From NCBI GenBank assembly GCA_977006965.1, contig OZ345355.1:1798001-1862000 (forward strand): a DNA stretch of 64,000 nt, given 5' to 3'. Under the pieces are notes generated by a model. The model worked only from the letters and a program-made list of their open reading frames with translations, ran no database searches and was not told where the DNA came from. The stretch comes from Phymatolithon calcareum. Taxonomy: Eukaryota; Rhodophyta; Florideophyceae; Hapalidiales. Positions within the stretch are counted from its first letter, which is position 1; every line of letters starts with the position of its first letter. Shown piece after piece: positions 40,595 through 50,632 of this stretch. The position numbers and the translations under genes were made by a program.

Positions 40595-41737
40595 TGCCTC
40601 TGTTTGTATACGGAGGCACTTCGCAGTACTATCGTCCCTTTACGACTAGCCATTTCAATGCACAGTCTTATGAGTGCTAATGAGGGCTTTCAAATAAACA
40701 ACTAAACAGTTGCAAAAAAGAGCATACAGGAGCATGCGGGAAATGCTGTATCTCCAATTTTTGATAACGTAATTTGATAAATAAAAAACATCGTTCTGCT
40801 CTGGTCCTATTTCTTCACTCAGGGCCGATGAACGAATAGTTCCCAACCGGGAAAATGGGAAAATGAGGTTCTCCTTCCAGAGCGATAGTGCAGGCATTAC
40901 GCACGCAGAGGTCAATCTATTGAAGTTAAACCTGGTCATAGTAGCCCCTTTTCGTTTATACTACTGGGCACTCTAGAAATTTTTGTACCTTGAGATCCTG
41001 CTAGCATGAAATGCTTGTCGTAAGTTGAGTAAAAGTGCCGTTTTTGGCCTAAAATTGTTGTTTTAGTGCACGCATTACTCCTAGATGGAATCTGCTTTTT
41101 TGAACTCGATCTTTCCAAACCAGGCACGCATATCATTTACTTTTGGTCTACTTAGTTCTTAGACTAATCTAAGCTCTGAATCATGACACAATGCCTCACC
41201 TAAGTTCGTGCATGTCAAAAGTTCACCTAATGTCTCCTCCTTTCACACAAGGGAGAACTTGTCCATTTCTGTGTCTGGCACTGTTACGAACCTACAAATA
41301 CTTACACCAATGAAATTAAACAATGTTTCATGTGTAATAATAAAAGCAGTCATTGGTCAGAAGGAATGCACCTGATTGGTGCGACAACATTGTTGCGGAA
41401 AAGTATGAGCCTTGCAGCAATGATGCGGTATTTGTCATAAATTCAAAATTTTCAAATTACAGTATATGTTTATCATTCTACGGATTCATTCTACGGATGT
41501 ACGTATCATACAGTAGGGCTCTCTGGCGTGGGGGAAAGCGATATCTCGCCAATGCTACGAGGTTTCGCTTTTTCCAAGGTTCGAATTGCGGTACAGTACA
41601 GCAGTGCCATTTCCCGCATCCTCCAGTATGACGGTGTTGCATGCAATGAAGAGTCATGTCTTACTCTGTAACGCGCGACTCTCCTGAGCCACCGGCTTTG
41701 CCGCACCTCCACCCTTTGGTCCACCACTACTCTGACA
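40595..41737. other. A-B1 intergenic stretch, empty-site reference
   Basis: The 3' UTR of gene A and the B1 promoter side. Lacking MITEs M2 and M3, it is the ancestral form of 16235-18372. The B1 leader contains GTTGCATGCAATGAAG and GCGACTCTCCTGAGCCACCG ahead of the ATG. I see no other gene. Confidence 0.5.
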
Positions 41738-42469
41738 ATGGCAACCTTTGCTGAACCACCAACGGTTCACCAGAATGCCAATGAAGCCGACGAAGGCTCC
41801 TCTGTAAGCTGTATGGTGCCTGGCTTTGGGGGCCACACAATTCAAGATACCGGTCTCTCTTTTTGGGTTCATTCCTACCTTCTCGCAGCAACCCGTTTCG
41901 CCTCCTTCGTCATCCTCATCATTGTGGCAATATCGTTGACGATCAGCAGACCGGCTTTTTCCGCAGTGGACATATTCGTGTGGGTAATCTACTTGGAAGC
42001 TGCAACGTTTCTCATGCTTGCCATCTGTTCGGTGCGTGGCGGTCTCGACCGGGGTGCCGGTATACTTCCCAACCTCACCGCGCCTCTCCACCACACTGCG
42101 TGCGCACTGGCATTGTTCCTTTTCCCGCTCGGGATATGGGCGATCCGCGACACTTGGTTTTGGGTCGATGTTGCTACTGTTTTACCTCCACTTCTGCTCT
42201 TCCTGGTCGATACGTCAGTGCTTGGCAGCCGAGTCTGCTTCCGCATTGTGTACGTTTGGATACCGTTCCTCTTGTTCGCCATCACCACTGCCCTCCAGGT
42301 AATTCTCAGGCCATGGATATCGTTTCCCATCTTTTATTTCTTCCTGCTTGGCGCATGGTGTATTGCAGCCGCGTTTCTTGTCATTGGTATCACGATTCTC
42401 ACTGAGAAATGTGGAAAACGGCAGCAGAACTGCAATGACGACGATGTCTCGTTTACAAGCAATGTGTGA
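41738..42469 (+). CDS. Family B1 membrane protein, intact copy
   Basis: 243 residues, no intron. The N-terminal 45 residues are polar and acidic. Then come hydrophobic stretches around 47-70, 75-98, 115-135, 140-162, 172-190 and 200-222, separated by short loops including SVRGGLDRGAGILPN. It ends in a polar tail with KCGKRQQNCNDDD. No signal peptide. No known family was recognised; the size and layout fit a small multi-pass protein. A paralogue, B2, follows 2.3 kb downstream. AT-rich sequence follows the stop. Confidence 0.8.
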   Translation: MATFAEPPTVHQNANEADEGSSVSCMVPGFGGHTIQDTGLSFWVHSYLLAATRFASFVILIIVAISLTISRPAFSAVDIFVWVIYLEAATFLMLAICSVRGGLDRGAGILPNLTAPLHHTACALALFLFPLGIWAIRDTWFWVDVATVLPPLLLFLVDTSVLGSRVCFRIVYVWIPFLLFAITTALQVILRPWISFPIFYFFLLGAWCIAAAFLVIGITILTEKCGKRQQNCNDDDVSFTSNV

Positions 42470-42479
42470 CGTATATCCG

Positions 42480-44050
42480 TACTCTTACTTTTGAAATCTA
42501 AGTTATTTTTGTTTTTCGACTATGGTCTTTCTCGTTTCGCTGCATGAAGAAGAAGAAAGGGAGATTTTTATCTAAAAGTTACCACCGCTCTGGCAAACGC
42601 TTGGGGCAACTTTGCAATATCCAGACCTGCGGCTAGAGTGATATGCGGCTAGAAGCTGCAACCCAGAATGTTAGGGTACCAAAACCTATCTCTGGTCCGT
42701 TTCGCTGCATGAGAAATTATTGAATTAGGGGGTAGCAATCATGCTCAGGAGTACTGTTTGGTATTGTACTAATTTATTGTTTGATTGTGCCGTTATTGAT
42801 CTTTAGTTGACCTATCTTCGCTTGACTTAATTGCTCGTATCATCCTTAACCATATTGAATAAGGTTTAGCTCTGAATGCAGTGTAACATGAGTAGGAATC
42901 AAGGTGCCATAATCTCTAGTTGTAAACCTAGTCACCTTTACAATACACTACTTTACTTCGACTTAATTGTTCGCGAAATTAATTTTTTCACTTTTATCCT
43001 AGAGCTTGTCTGAAGAGCTAAGCTAACGGCAGGGCATTGCGAAGTCGAACGAATTGGGCTCCACTCAACACAAGAACCACGCAAAAATCAGAGAGCACAC
43101 GGAGACTCTGGAGCGCAACTTGTCAGCCTATGAACTATTGCAGAATGAATAAGGACTGTGTTGAAACAAGAAGAGAAGCTTTGTGGACTTTGAGGAAGAC
43201 TTATCAAAAACAACCGAGTACATGTTAGGGGATCCGACAGAAGATAACACGACTCTGGGAGAAACAAGAAGAACGCCGCGCAAGAAAAATATTGTTTTCC
43301 AAGAAGGGTCTACAGCACCAGGCAGTGAGGATGAAAGAAAGCAGACACAGATTTCTTTGCGCAAGAAGGGTTTTGGGTCACTTCCCTAGGAACCCAACGA
43401 AGCTGATTGAAGAAATGGGTAGTCAAGGAGCATGGGCAATTCGTACACTCAGCAGAACTCTGAATTATCCTACATGGACCCCCACCTAAGAGAATAGAGT
43501 GGCGCGAGCCATTGACGTGATAATATGCGATTCTGAATAAGGTAGCGGACAACTCTCGATGCTAGTATAATACGATTAGAAATGTCCCGACTTTCCTCAA
43601 GTTGGGACACACCTTCTCATTAAATACATGTATTCATTCAAAAAGCTTTGTTTTCGAAATTAAAATTACGATAACAAAGCTTTTCGAATGAATACAGTAC
43701 AGTGTAAGCAACGCTTGTTGATCCGAGGGCTCAAAGCTTCTGATATCAGAAGTTTTTTGATAAACCCCAGGTATGATACCGAGGTCCACATAGTGTACAG
43801 TACTGCATTGTTTTTTGACAACGCACGTCGGAAAAAATTAAATGTTTTTGCAGATGATTTGCCGTTTTTTGCTCTTTTCTTAAGAAAAAAACAGCAAATT
43901 TTCGGCAAATGATTTCCGACGCGTGTTCTCAAAATACTGTCCGGAGATTGGGATGGGCAAGAAATTTTTTTCTTGCCAGGCAGTTGGTACTCTGATATAA
44001 CACAAGAGTATCAGCTGCCTTAGTGTCAAAAGTACTTTTTTTCTGCACTA
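42480..44050. other. B1-B2 intergenic stretch with S1, S2 and family C remnants (block II)
   Basis: Same content as 19472-21050: S1 on the minus strand at about 42545-42710, a family C remnant near 43070-43150, a basic reading at 43183-43389, the inverted repeat near 43626-43699 and the fold-back at 43812-43937. No intact gene. Confidence 0.5.
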
Positions 44051-44439
44051 TCCCACGTGCATGGGGCATGCGATTTTTGCGCATATAAGGAAAATGTACA
44101 TTTTTGATAGCAACATTGTGCTTTTTTAAACTTTTTGTCCTTGTTGAAAATCCTGTTGAAGTGTCGAGCATCATAAAAATATCAGCTATGATTACAAAGT
44201 TACATGCGAAATATCGCATATAACTGGTTTACTCATAGCTCGCCTTCTTTTCGATAAAATGTCTTTAGTTCTATAGAGCAATAAAGGAGTCTTCTGAAGG
44301 CGAAGAGCATCTGTATAGAAGGCAGACAGCCCTCTTCGATTATCAACAGGAAAAAAATTGGAAAACCGGCGATATTCTGCGAGCTGTGAAGTTTTCTTTG
44401 CTTGATACGCGATTAATCGCATAAAAGGTCTGCACGTGG
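44050..44439. mobile_element. Candidate insertion with CCCACGTGCA termini (block II only)
   Basis: The segment begins CCCACGTGCATGGGG and ends TCTGCACGTGGG; the last 10 bp are an exact inverted repeat of the first. It is absent in block I, where 16 unrelated bases stand instead (about 21059-21074), so the junction is not a clean insertion and no TSD is certain. A minus-strand reading (44443-44192) has no recognised domain. Confidence 0.45.
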
Positions 44440-44646
44440 GCACTTATCTAAAAATAATTTTCGCTGCATTGGAAACAGCTTGTTCCTGTTCAATTGATGA
44501 CGTTCGGTTCACAATTTGTGTTTCCGGGCAGGGCGCCGTCGAAAACCATTTCCGTGAACGTTGCTCATTGCATGCAGCACCGCACAGTATAATGGTGTTG
44601 CATGCAATGAAGCGATGTGCGGAAAAGCACGCAACTCTGATGGGTC

Positions 44647-44667
44647 GGGCGTTATTATATAACGCCC
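44647..44667. promoter_or_regulatory. Palindromic TATA element upstream of gene B2 (block II)
   Basis: Same 9-3-9 palindrome and same distance to the ATG (62 bp between) as at 21281-21301, both followed by GACTCTCCTGAGCCAC. Confidence 0.5.
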
Positions 44668-44729
44668 GACTCTCCTGAGCCACCTGCTTTGCCGCACCTC
44701 CGTCCTCTCGTCCACAACAAGCTCTGACA

Positions 44730-45444
44730 ATGACCTCCTCTGCTGCACCACCAGAGGTTCACCATGATGCCGATGAAGCCGACGAACGCTCCTCAGGCTA
44801 TTGTAAGTTGCGTGGCTTTGGGGGCCATACAATTCAAGATACCGGTCTCTCTTTTTGGGTTCATCCCTACCTTCTCGCTGCAACCCGCTTCGCCTCCTTC
44901 ATCATCCTCATCGTTTTGGCCATATTGATGTCAATCTCCGATCCAGTTTGGTCCTCCGTGAACATATTTGCGTGGACATTCTACTTGTAAGCTGGAACGT
45001 TTCTCATGCTTGCCATCTGTTCGGTGCGTGGCGGTCTCAACAGGGGTGCCGGTATACTTCCCAACCTCGCCGCGCCCCTCCACCAAAGTGCGTGCGCACT
45101 GGCGTTGTTCCTTTTCCCGCTCGCCATATGGGTACTCCACAACATTTGGATTTGGGCGGACCTGGCTATTCTTTTACCTCCACTTCTGCTATTCCTGCTC
45201 GATACGTCTGTGCTTGGCGGGCGAGTCTGCTTCCGCATTGTGTACGTTTGGATACCGTTCCTCTTGTTCGCCATCACCACTGCCCTCCAGTTAATTCCAC
45301 AGCAGAGGGGTTTTTTTCCTGCTTGCAGCATGGTGTATCGCAGCCTCGTTTCTTGTCATTGTTATCACGACTCTCAAAATGAAATGTGGAAAACGGCAAC
45401 AGAATGATAATGATGACGACGGCGTGTTGACAAGCAATGTTTGA
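44730..45444 (+). pseudogene. Family B2 membrane protein, block II copy, nonsense plus deletion
   Basis: TAA at 44988-44990 stands where block I has GAA, and a 35-bp deletion near 45310 shifts the frame relative to 21364-22113. The rest stays closely similar, and the original terminal codons survive up to 45444. The lesions differ from those in block I, so both copies were disabled independently after duplication. Confidence 0.85.
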
Positions 45445-45527
45445 ATCATATTCCTACTCTAATTTGTTTTTTCGACTTAGGTCTTTTTCGCTTCGCTGTG
45501 TGAGCAATTTTTGAACTAGAAAGGAGA

Positions 45528-45700
45528 AGAAAGGTAGATTTTTATTTAAAAGTTACCAATGCATCTGCTGACGCTTTGGGCTACTTTTCTAGGGCCAAGA
45601 GATTTTGGCTAGATTCTGTCTATGGAAGAGTTTCTTTTCTTTTTGGTGTAACAGGATTCAGAGGACTACAAAAACCCACCTCTGGTCTCTAATTTTGAAC
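45528..45700 (-). repeat. S1 retroposon copy (block II, after B2)
   Basis: Counterpart of 22190-22375, with the same truncation and a few substitutions. Confidence 0.7.
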
Positions 45701-46010
45701 TGGGGTAGTAATCATCGCATTCTTAGGATTACTGTTTGGTATTTTACTCTTTTTCGTTTGATAGTGTCTTAAATCACCAATTTCGCTAGACTTAATTGTT
45801 CGTACCATGCTCAGTCATACAGAAGACGGATTCGGACTGAGATCAAAGTAACATGAGTGGGAATAAACGTGCTATATAAACTCTAGTTGGATGGTTAGTC
45901 ACCTTAGAATGCAATGCAATATTTCGACTTAATTGTTTTCGAAATAAAAAATTTCACTAATATCCTAGAGTTTGTCAGAAGAGCGAAGTTAACGAGACAG
46001 CATTTCGCCG

Positions 46011-46235
46011 TTGAAGAAATTCAGCTCCACTCAACACAAGAGCCAAGGCAAAATCAGACATTACAGGGAGACTTTGGAGCGAAACTTGTCAGTCAATGAA
46101 CTCCAAAAAAGAAGACAGAGCGGTAATCGAGACAGGACTAGAAAGTCTCTTCCTCTTCATCAAAAACATATTCAAATGTATGCGGAAAGAAGAAAACTTG
46201 TACTGAAACCGAAGCGAGGCTTTGGTAACTTATAG
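46011..46235 (+). pseudogene. Family C 3' fragment (block II), frameshifted
   Basis: It begins like the block I fragment (KKFSSTQHKSQGKI, ETLERNLSVNELQK) and then shifts frame after ELQKR. The lost frame would continue with the same ending as at 22879. Confidence 0.45.
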
Positions 46236-46457
46236 GAAGACTTATCAAACACAATCGAGTACATGTTAGGGGATCAGACAGAAGATAAAACGTATGAGAA
46301 TAACTACAGTATTGTGACAAGCACATGAGGAAGTATTTTCCTATATATATAGGACTAATGGGCTTTTACAAATAAACTTATCGAAAGAGCAAGAACCCAG
46401 AAGCATTGAAACGGTTGAAGTCTCGACAGGGAAGACGTCTGGATGCCATCGTGGAAT

Positions 46458-47192
46458 TTTTTATTCAAGTTTATTTAAAAGCCGCACAGACTTCCGAAGA
46501 TATGGGCGAGGCTTCCTCTGATGCTACCTACCTTCGTGCAGCTCATGAAACGCCCACTAGAATCGGGGACGGGAAAACTCAGGATTCAAAGAAATCCTAT
46601 CTCAGTCCTCTACAGGATTGCTGGTGCTTGGACTCGACCGCTTTTTGCCTTGCTTTATACGAATCAATACAGTCTTTCTTCGTTCTCCATGCGTTCAATG
46701 AGTGTCTTGCTATATAGTAAGAGCTCATCTAGCGCCTTTTCTGCTTGTAGTCGTTTTTCTCCTTCTAGGTCGTACCCTGCTAGCGTGCTTTCAAAGATCT
46801 CCATCTGCTCTCTGGCTCTTGTGCCGAATTCTTCGGCCATACTTGTTGTTGACACCTGTGGGAATCGTCCGCAGGCATGCTGCAGTGCGAGTTGTCTGTG
46901 CTTCACCTTGGGGAACTTCAGTATTGCTGGCAATTCACTTGTCTTACCGTATGAAATCTTCCTTTTCCGCTTCGATTCTAGGCGGTCTCCTTCAATTGTC
47001 GGAAATTTAGATCGAAGTGTCTGTGAAGACTGGTTTGTTTGGATATGCTTTACAGCTTCACCAAACGGCTCTCTGGTTTCCATCGCGGCGATATCTTTCC
47101 TTGTGTACTGCAAATCATGGTTGTTTCTGCTTTCCGGCACTTCATTTGGATACATACGTTCCTTCTTCTTGTTCCTTCTCAGCATTTTGCCT
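46458..47192 (-). mobile_element. Retrocopy (processed insertion) of a family C transcript
   Basis: 735 bp flanked by TSD CGTGGAAT (46450-46457 and 47193-47200). On the minus strand it ends with TAAATAAACTTGAATAAAAA, that is, AATAAA signals and a short A tail. Block I lacks it (empty site near 23966). It carries one long ORF and no introns. The machinery is presumably a LINE of this genome. Confidence 0.8.
46664..47185 (-). CDS. Family C protein, retrocopied ORF
   Basis: 173 residues from the ATG at 47185, the first inside the retrocopy; the frame is open further upstream, into flanking DNA. The N-terminal half is basic (LRRNKKKERM, LESKRKRKISY), the middle has LKFPKVKHRQLALQHACGRFPQ, and the last 60 residues are Glu/Leu-rich and probably helical. 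The KxxHRQLAxxxAxGRFP motif recurs at 50193 in a separate copy. No known family. The frame is intact, so it could be expressed or simply be young. Confidence 0.5.
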   Translation of the reverse strand: MLRRNKKKERMYPNEVPESRNNHDLQYTRKDIAAMETREPFGEAVKHIQTNQSSQTLRSKFPTIEGDRLESKRKRKISYGKTSELPAILKFPKVKHRQLALQHACGRFPQVSTTSMAEEFGTRAREQMEIFESTLAGYDLEGEKRLQAEKALDELLLYSKTLIERMENEERLY

Positions 47193-47313
47193 CGTGGAAT
47201 GTAACGATGGCGACGAGAACGCGTTCTCAATTGTCCAGACAGCGTCAGAATAGGGCGTTATCGTGTGTGACAAAGATGATGAAGAAGGCTTATTAGTTTT
47301 TATATAAAAGTGA

Positions 47314-48525
47314 TACACCTGTGGTACAGTGGGTAAAATGCCTCCGGGGGGTGCGCAATTTGCGACCAAGAGAAAGTCCTGGGTTCGAATCCCAGGTGTG
47401 CCTGTTTGCGGCGAAGATTCTGACGCGGGTTTTTTCTTCTAATTTCGCGCCACGGTGCGTTTCGGGAGTGGATTTTCCGCATTGCACAAGGGGTCCAAAC
47501 TAATTACAGTGCATTACTGAAGAAGAGCAGATGGTGACCTGTAAAGAAAAAAGAGTCCAACATTCTTGTCGTCCACGTGGACTCGCGGAACGTGGAACCC
47601 AGGGTCTGAGATTCGCCTAACTCTTCACGAATAAATTCGTGAATAAACGAATGAATTATTCGCGAATGTCGAATTCACGTTCACATAAGCCCCTTTAGCG
47701 AATATTCAGTAAATCCACTCTGGCCGAACATTCACGAATTTTTTATTCATGTTCACGTTCAGTAATTTTTATCAATGAACATTCATTCACTTTCAGTTCG
47801 CCAAGGTTGAATCTGGTGAACATTCGCGAACGTTAGCGAATGTGTAGGGACCACTACTCCATATGATAAGATGTGTGCCCCCGGACCAGGGACATATGTG
47901 GACCAATGATCCATGGTATATGAAGGATGAGTATCCCAACAAAATGTGTGCGAGCGCATGTGGAGAATTGGCAGAATGGATGGGATGCAAGCTCCCCTTC
48001 CAGTTGATGCAGCTTATGATACGACGATGCTGAAATCGCCACGAAATTTACAGCTGTTAACATAATTTCATGGCGATTGTAGGTAGAGCGCGACGAATCA
48101 AAATTATGTCAGTTTTCGGAAAAGTTTCGTGAATCATTCGCGAATGTTCGCGAATTTCGTTCACATTCAGTTCATTGCAATGTGTTAGAGCGAATTTTCA
48201 TTTACATTCAGTTCACAATCATGTCACAAGAAAATATTCATTCCCAATTCATTCACTTTATTCTAGAGAATATTCATTATATTTTTCAAAGCGAACATTA
48301 GCGAATATTCATTCACGTTCACGTTCATTGTGGATTGTAAGCGAATCTCAGACCCTGGTGGAACCAGCGCAGGTGCTTCGGGTGGAATCGTCTGATGACG
48401 AGCGACAGGCAGAGAAGAAGCGTGTGTTCAATTAGCTAGCAGGATAAGCGCCCTGCCGTAATCTAAGTAGAGGTAATAATAGAACCATGTCTTGCTAGCC
48501 TCTTAGGGGAATAAAGCATTCATTC
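47314..48525 (+). mobile_element. tRNA-derived SINE T1 with a nested hAT MITE
   Basis: TSD ATATAAAAGTGA (47302-47313) and ATATAAAAATGA (48526-48537). The SINE starts TACACCTGTGG, with A box TGGTACAGTGG at about 47322-47332 and B box GGTTCGAATCC at 47382-47392, and ends GGGGAATAAAGCATTC. Without the MITE it is about 446 bp. A second T1 copy follows at 48674. Confidence 0.85.
47600..48357. mobile_element. hAT-type MITE, copy 1 (758 bp)
   Basis: Terminal inverted repeats CAGGGTCTGAGATTCGC and the complement, with 8-bp TSD GTGGAACC (47592-47599 and 48358-48365). The CAGGG-type end and 8-bp TSD are hAT hallmarks. The interior is filled with degenerate GTGAATGAATATTC and TTCGCGAAT motifs in both orientations and has no transposase. 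The centre (about 47840-48110) is a less repetitive spacer. Confidence 0.93.
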
Positions 48526-48537
48526 ATATAAAAATGA

Positions 48538-49060
48538 CAAAGGAGGTGGTACACTCGACAAGTGTCGAACCATCCATTGTGCAAATAGTTCCAGTATGGA
48601 CTTAAGGAGGCAGCAGAGCATCAGATCCTACACTGTCTTACTCGGAACAGTTCTTGCAGGTAACTAATACGAATTCACCTGTGGTATAGTGGTTAAACTG
48701 CCTCCGAGGGGGGGCGAATATGTGGCCAAGAGAAAGGTCCTGGGTTCGAATCCTGGGTGTGCCTGTTTGCGGTCAAGAGACTGACGCGTTTTCGGGAGTG
48801 CGGTTTTCGCATTGCACAAGGGATTCAAGCTAATTACAGTGCATTAGTATGGCACAGAAGAAGTGAGCTGTAAAGAAAAGAGTCCAACATTCTGATCGTC
48901 CACGTGAACTCGCGAATCGTGGAACCACCATGATTGCTCCGGGTGGAATCGAATCATATCTCGAGCAGCAGGCAGAGAAGGATTGCTTTCCTAATTACCT
49001 AGCAGGAATAACGACCTGCCGTAATCTATGTAGAAGATAATTCAGCAATAAAGCACTGCC
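48538..49060 (+). mobile_element. Second SINE T1 copy with flanking repeat (block II)
   Basis: The 48538-48672 leader equals 24080-24220. The A box (TGGTATAGTGG, about 48682) and B box GGTTCGAATCC (48743-48753) are present. The 3' part ends with CAGCAATAAAGCACTGCC at about 49041-49058. Confidence 0.7.
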
Positions 49061-49321
49061 TTGCCAGCCCTATCAGCGGGGAGAAAGCAGTTTAGATACA
49101 TACTTTAAGGGCAATCGCAACTAACGCAAAGAGCGAAGAGAAGTCGAAGGTAGATTTCTTCAACCTTTCCTCTTCTCACTCGTTAGTTATATCGTCCGTT
49201 TGTGACACCACTGGTTGTTACAGTCGCTTCCAATGCACGAGGCCAATACAATAGAGATCCCTTTCCCTTTGTCACATGGCACCTGCAATGCAGCGCGAAG
49301 CATTAGCAAATACGTTGGTTG

Positions 49322-50190
49322 GTTTAAAATACAAATCTTGCTTTTCGATTGAGACGGTCTTGAGTCTCAATCTGTAATTGCTCTGACTTCAATCCACGAG
49401 GACCGATGGTGTTCCGGTAGAACTTGAGCAGTGAGACGAATACCTACAGCTCCGCACGGGAAGAGCTGAGAAACAGTTGTAATGAACAACAACAATTTCC
49501 TTGCGATATCGTCTGTGTGTTCGAAAACTTAAGACATGTCGGTACAACTGGCTCCTTTTACACCAGCGGGGCGCGAGTCGTAAACTTAGGCGTGAACAGG
49601 TGCCACGGAACAGCTCGCGCAAGACCAGGAGCTTCGAATTAATGGGGTGTATGAAGCTCGCGAAAACACACCAAGCAAATCCGCCACACTTATTTCTGGC
49701 CCCAAGGACGATTCGCAGAACATAAAAACAAGAGTCTAATCAGCAATAAAAACATTGAAATATAGCTCGCGTGTGCAATTGCGATAATAAGTCATTCCGT
49801 TGCAATTGACGCGTAAAGTGAACGGAATTCAGTGACCATTCAAAATCCAAACTTTCATGGCAGAAGCACGAACGAGCGTCACTAGCGCGGGTACTCACGA
49901 TTCGACGCCCGAATTCAGGGCGAAAGACGTATCAGCGCCAAACATGCGCACATGGCGCGCGCACGATCCTTCAGCTCCTTGAACGCAATGCGTAAATAGA
50001 ACTGACGAGAAAAACCGCGACTTCTCTTTGTCCGCGGAACTTGGTCGGTTGTAAAAGTCATCGCCTTACGGCTGCGCGGTAATTCAAATACAGGTCACGC
50101 AATTCAAACAACTTGACAGGTGTACAACGATGCTGTAATTCGTATAACAGCACACCGATGAGTCCACCTTCATTGACATTGCTTTCGTCA
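49322..50190 (+). repeat. Noncoding repeat R3, uninterrupted copy
   Basis: Reference copy for 24700-25256 plus 27698-27930 and for the inverted copy at 22982-23822. It shows the site hit by the piggyBac-type element as GCGTCACTAGCGC near 49880. Overlapping short frames on both strands lack domain support. Confidence 0.7.
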
Positions 50191-50439
50191 CCGGCGATTA
50201 TCAGACTCCCGAAAACACGGCACCGCCAATTAGCGGTAAAGTGGGCATTCGGTCGGTTCCCCCCAATGAGCACATCACTTCTCACAGACAAGTTCGGTTA
50301 TACTGTACCAATCCTCATGAGCAACCTGGAAGAATACCTCGGAAGATATCAACTGACCAAAGAGGAGATTAATACCACTGAAAAAGCTCTAGACAAGCTA
50401 CTCTTCTTCACTATCGTCTTTTACGACGATATGGAATAG
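50190..50439 (+). pseudogene. Family C fragment
   Basis: In the frame ending at 50439 the sequence IIRLPKTRHRQLAVKWAFGRFP aligns (in part) with the retrocopy's KVKHRQLALQHACGRFP, and LEEYLGRYQLTKEE with FESTLAGYDLEGE. The upstream half of the gene is absent. Its 3' flank ends with CTGAGGGCGTTTAATAAA once the TTAA element is removed, giving a poly(A) signal. Confidence 0.5.
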
Positions 50440-50632
50440 ACAAGACGCCAATTGAGGAAATCTGATCAGTGGACCCCAAGCCTTTCTCTCAGCCCTTTTA
50501 CGGGAGAGGGTTTTTGCAGCTAGGGCTACGACGTTAACTCGGGTTACAAGTATTTGAATATATGATCGAAGCAACGTAGCTGCTGAAACGCATCTCCCTT
50601 GCAGTCTCATGAGTGTTACTGAGGGCGTTTAA

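Larger units (their letters stand above)
31414..50190. repeat. Segmental duplication, block II
   Basis: Direct copy of block I. Own insertions: TTAA element (31517), MITE M4 (32349), copia solo LTR (36791), unrelated solo-LTR-like insertion (37967), a segment with CCCACGTGCA ends (44050), the family C retrocopy (46458), and SINE T1 with a nested hAT MITE (47314). It keeps the only undamaged copies of genes A and B1. Confidence 0.9.

Noticed and set aside
46521-47204. 227-residue plus-strand ORF
   Set aside because: It is antisense to the retrocopied family C ORF, which has the poly(A) signal on its own 3' side and paralogous fragments in the sense frame.
47600-48357. A CRISPR-like or satellite array because of repeated GAATATTC motifs
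   Set aside because: Repeats are degenerate, in both orientations and without regular spacers, and the whole is bounded by hAT ends and an 8-bp TSD.
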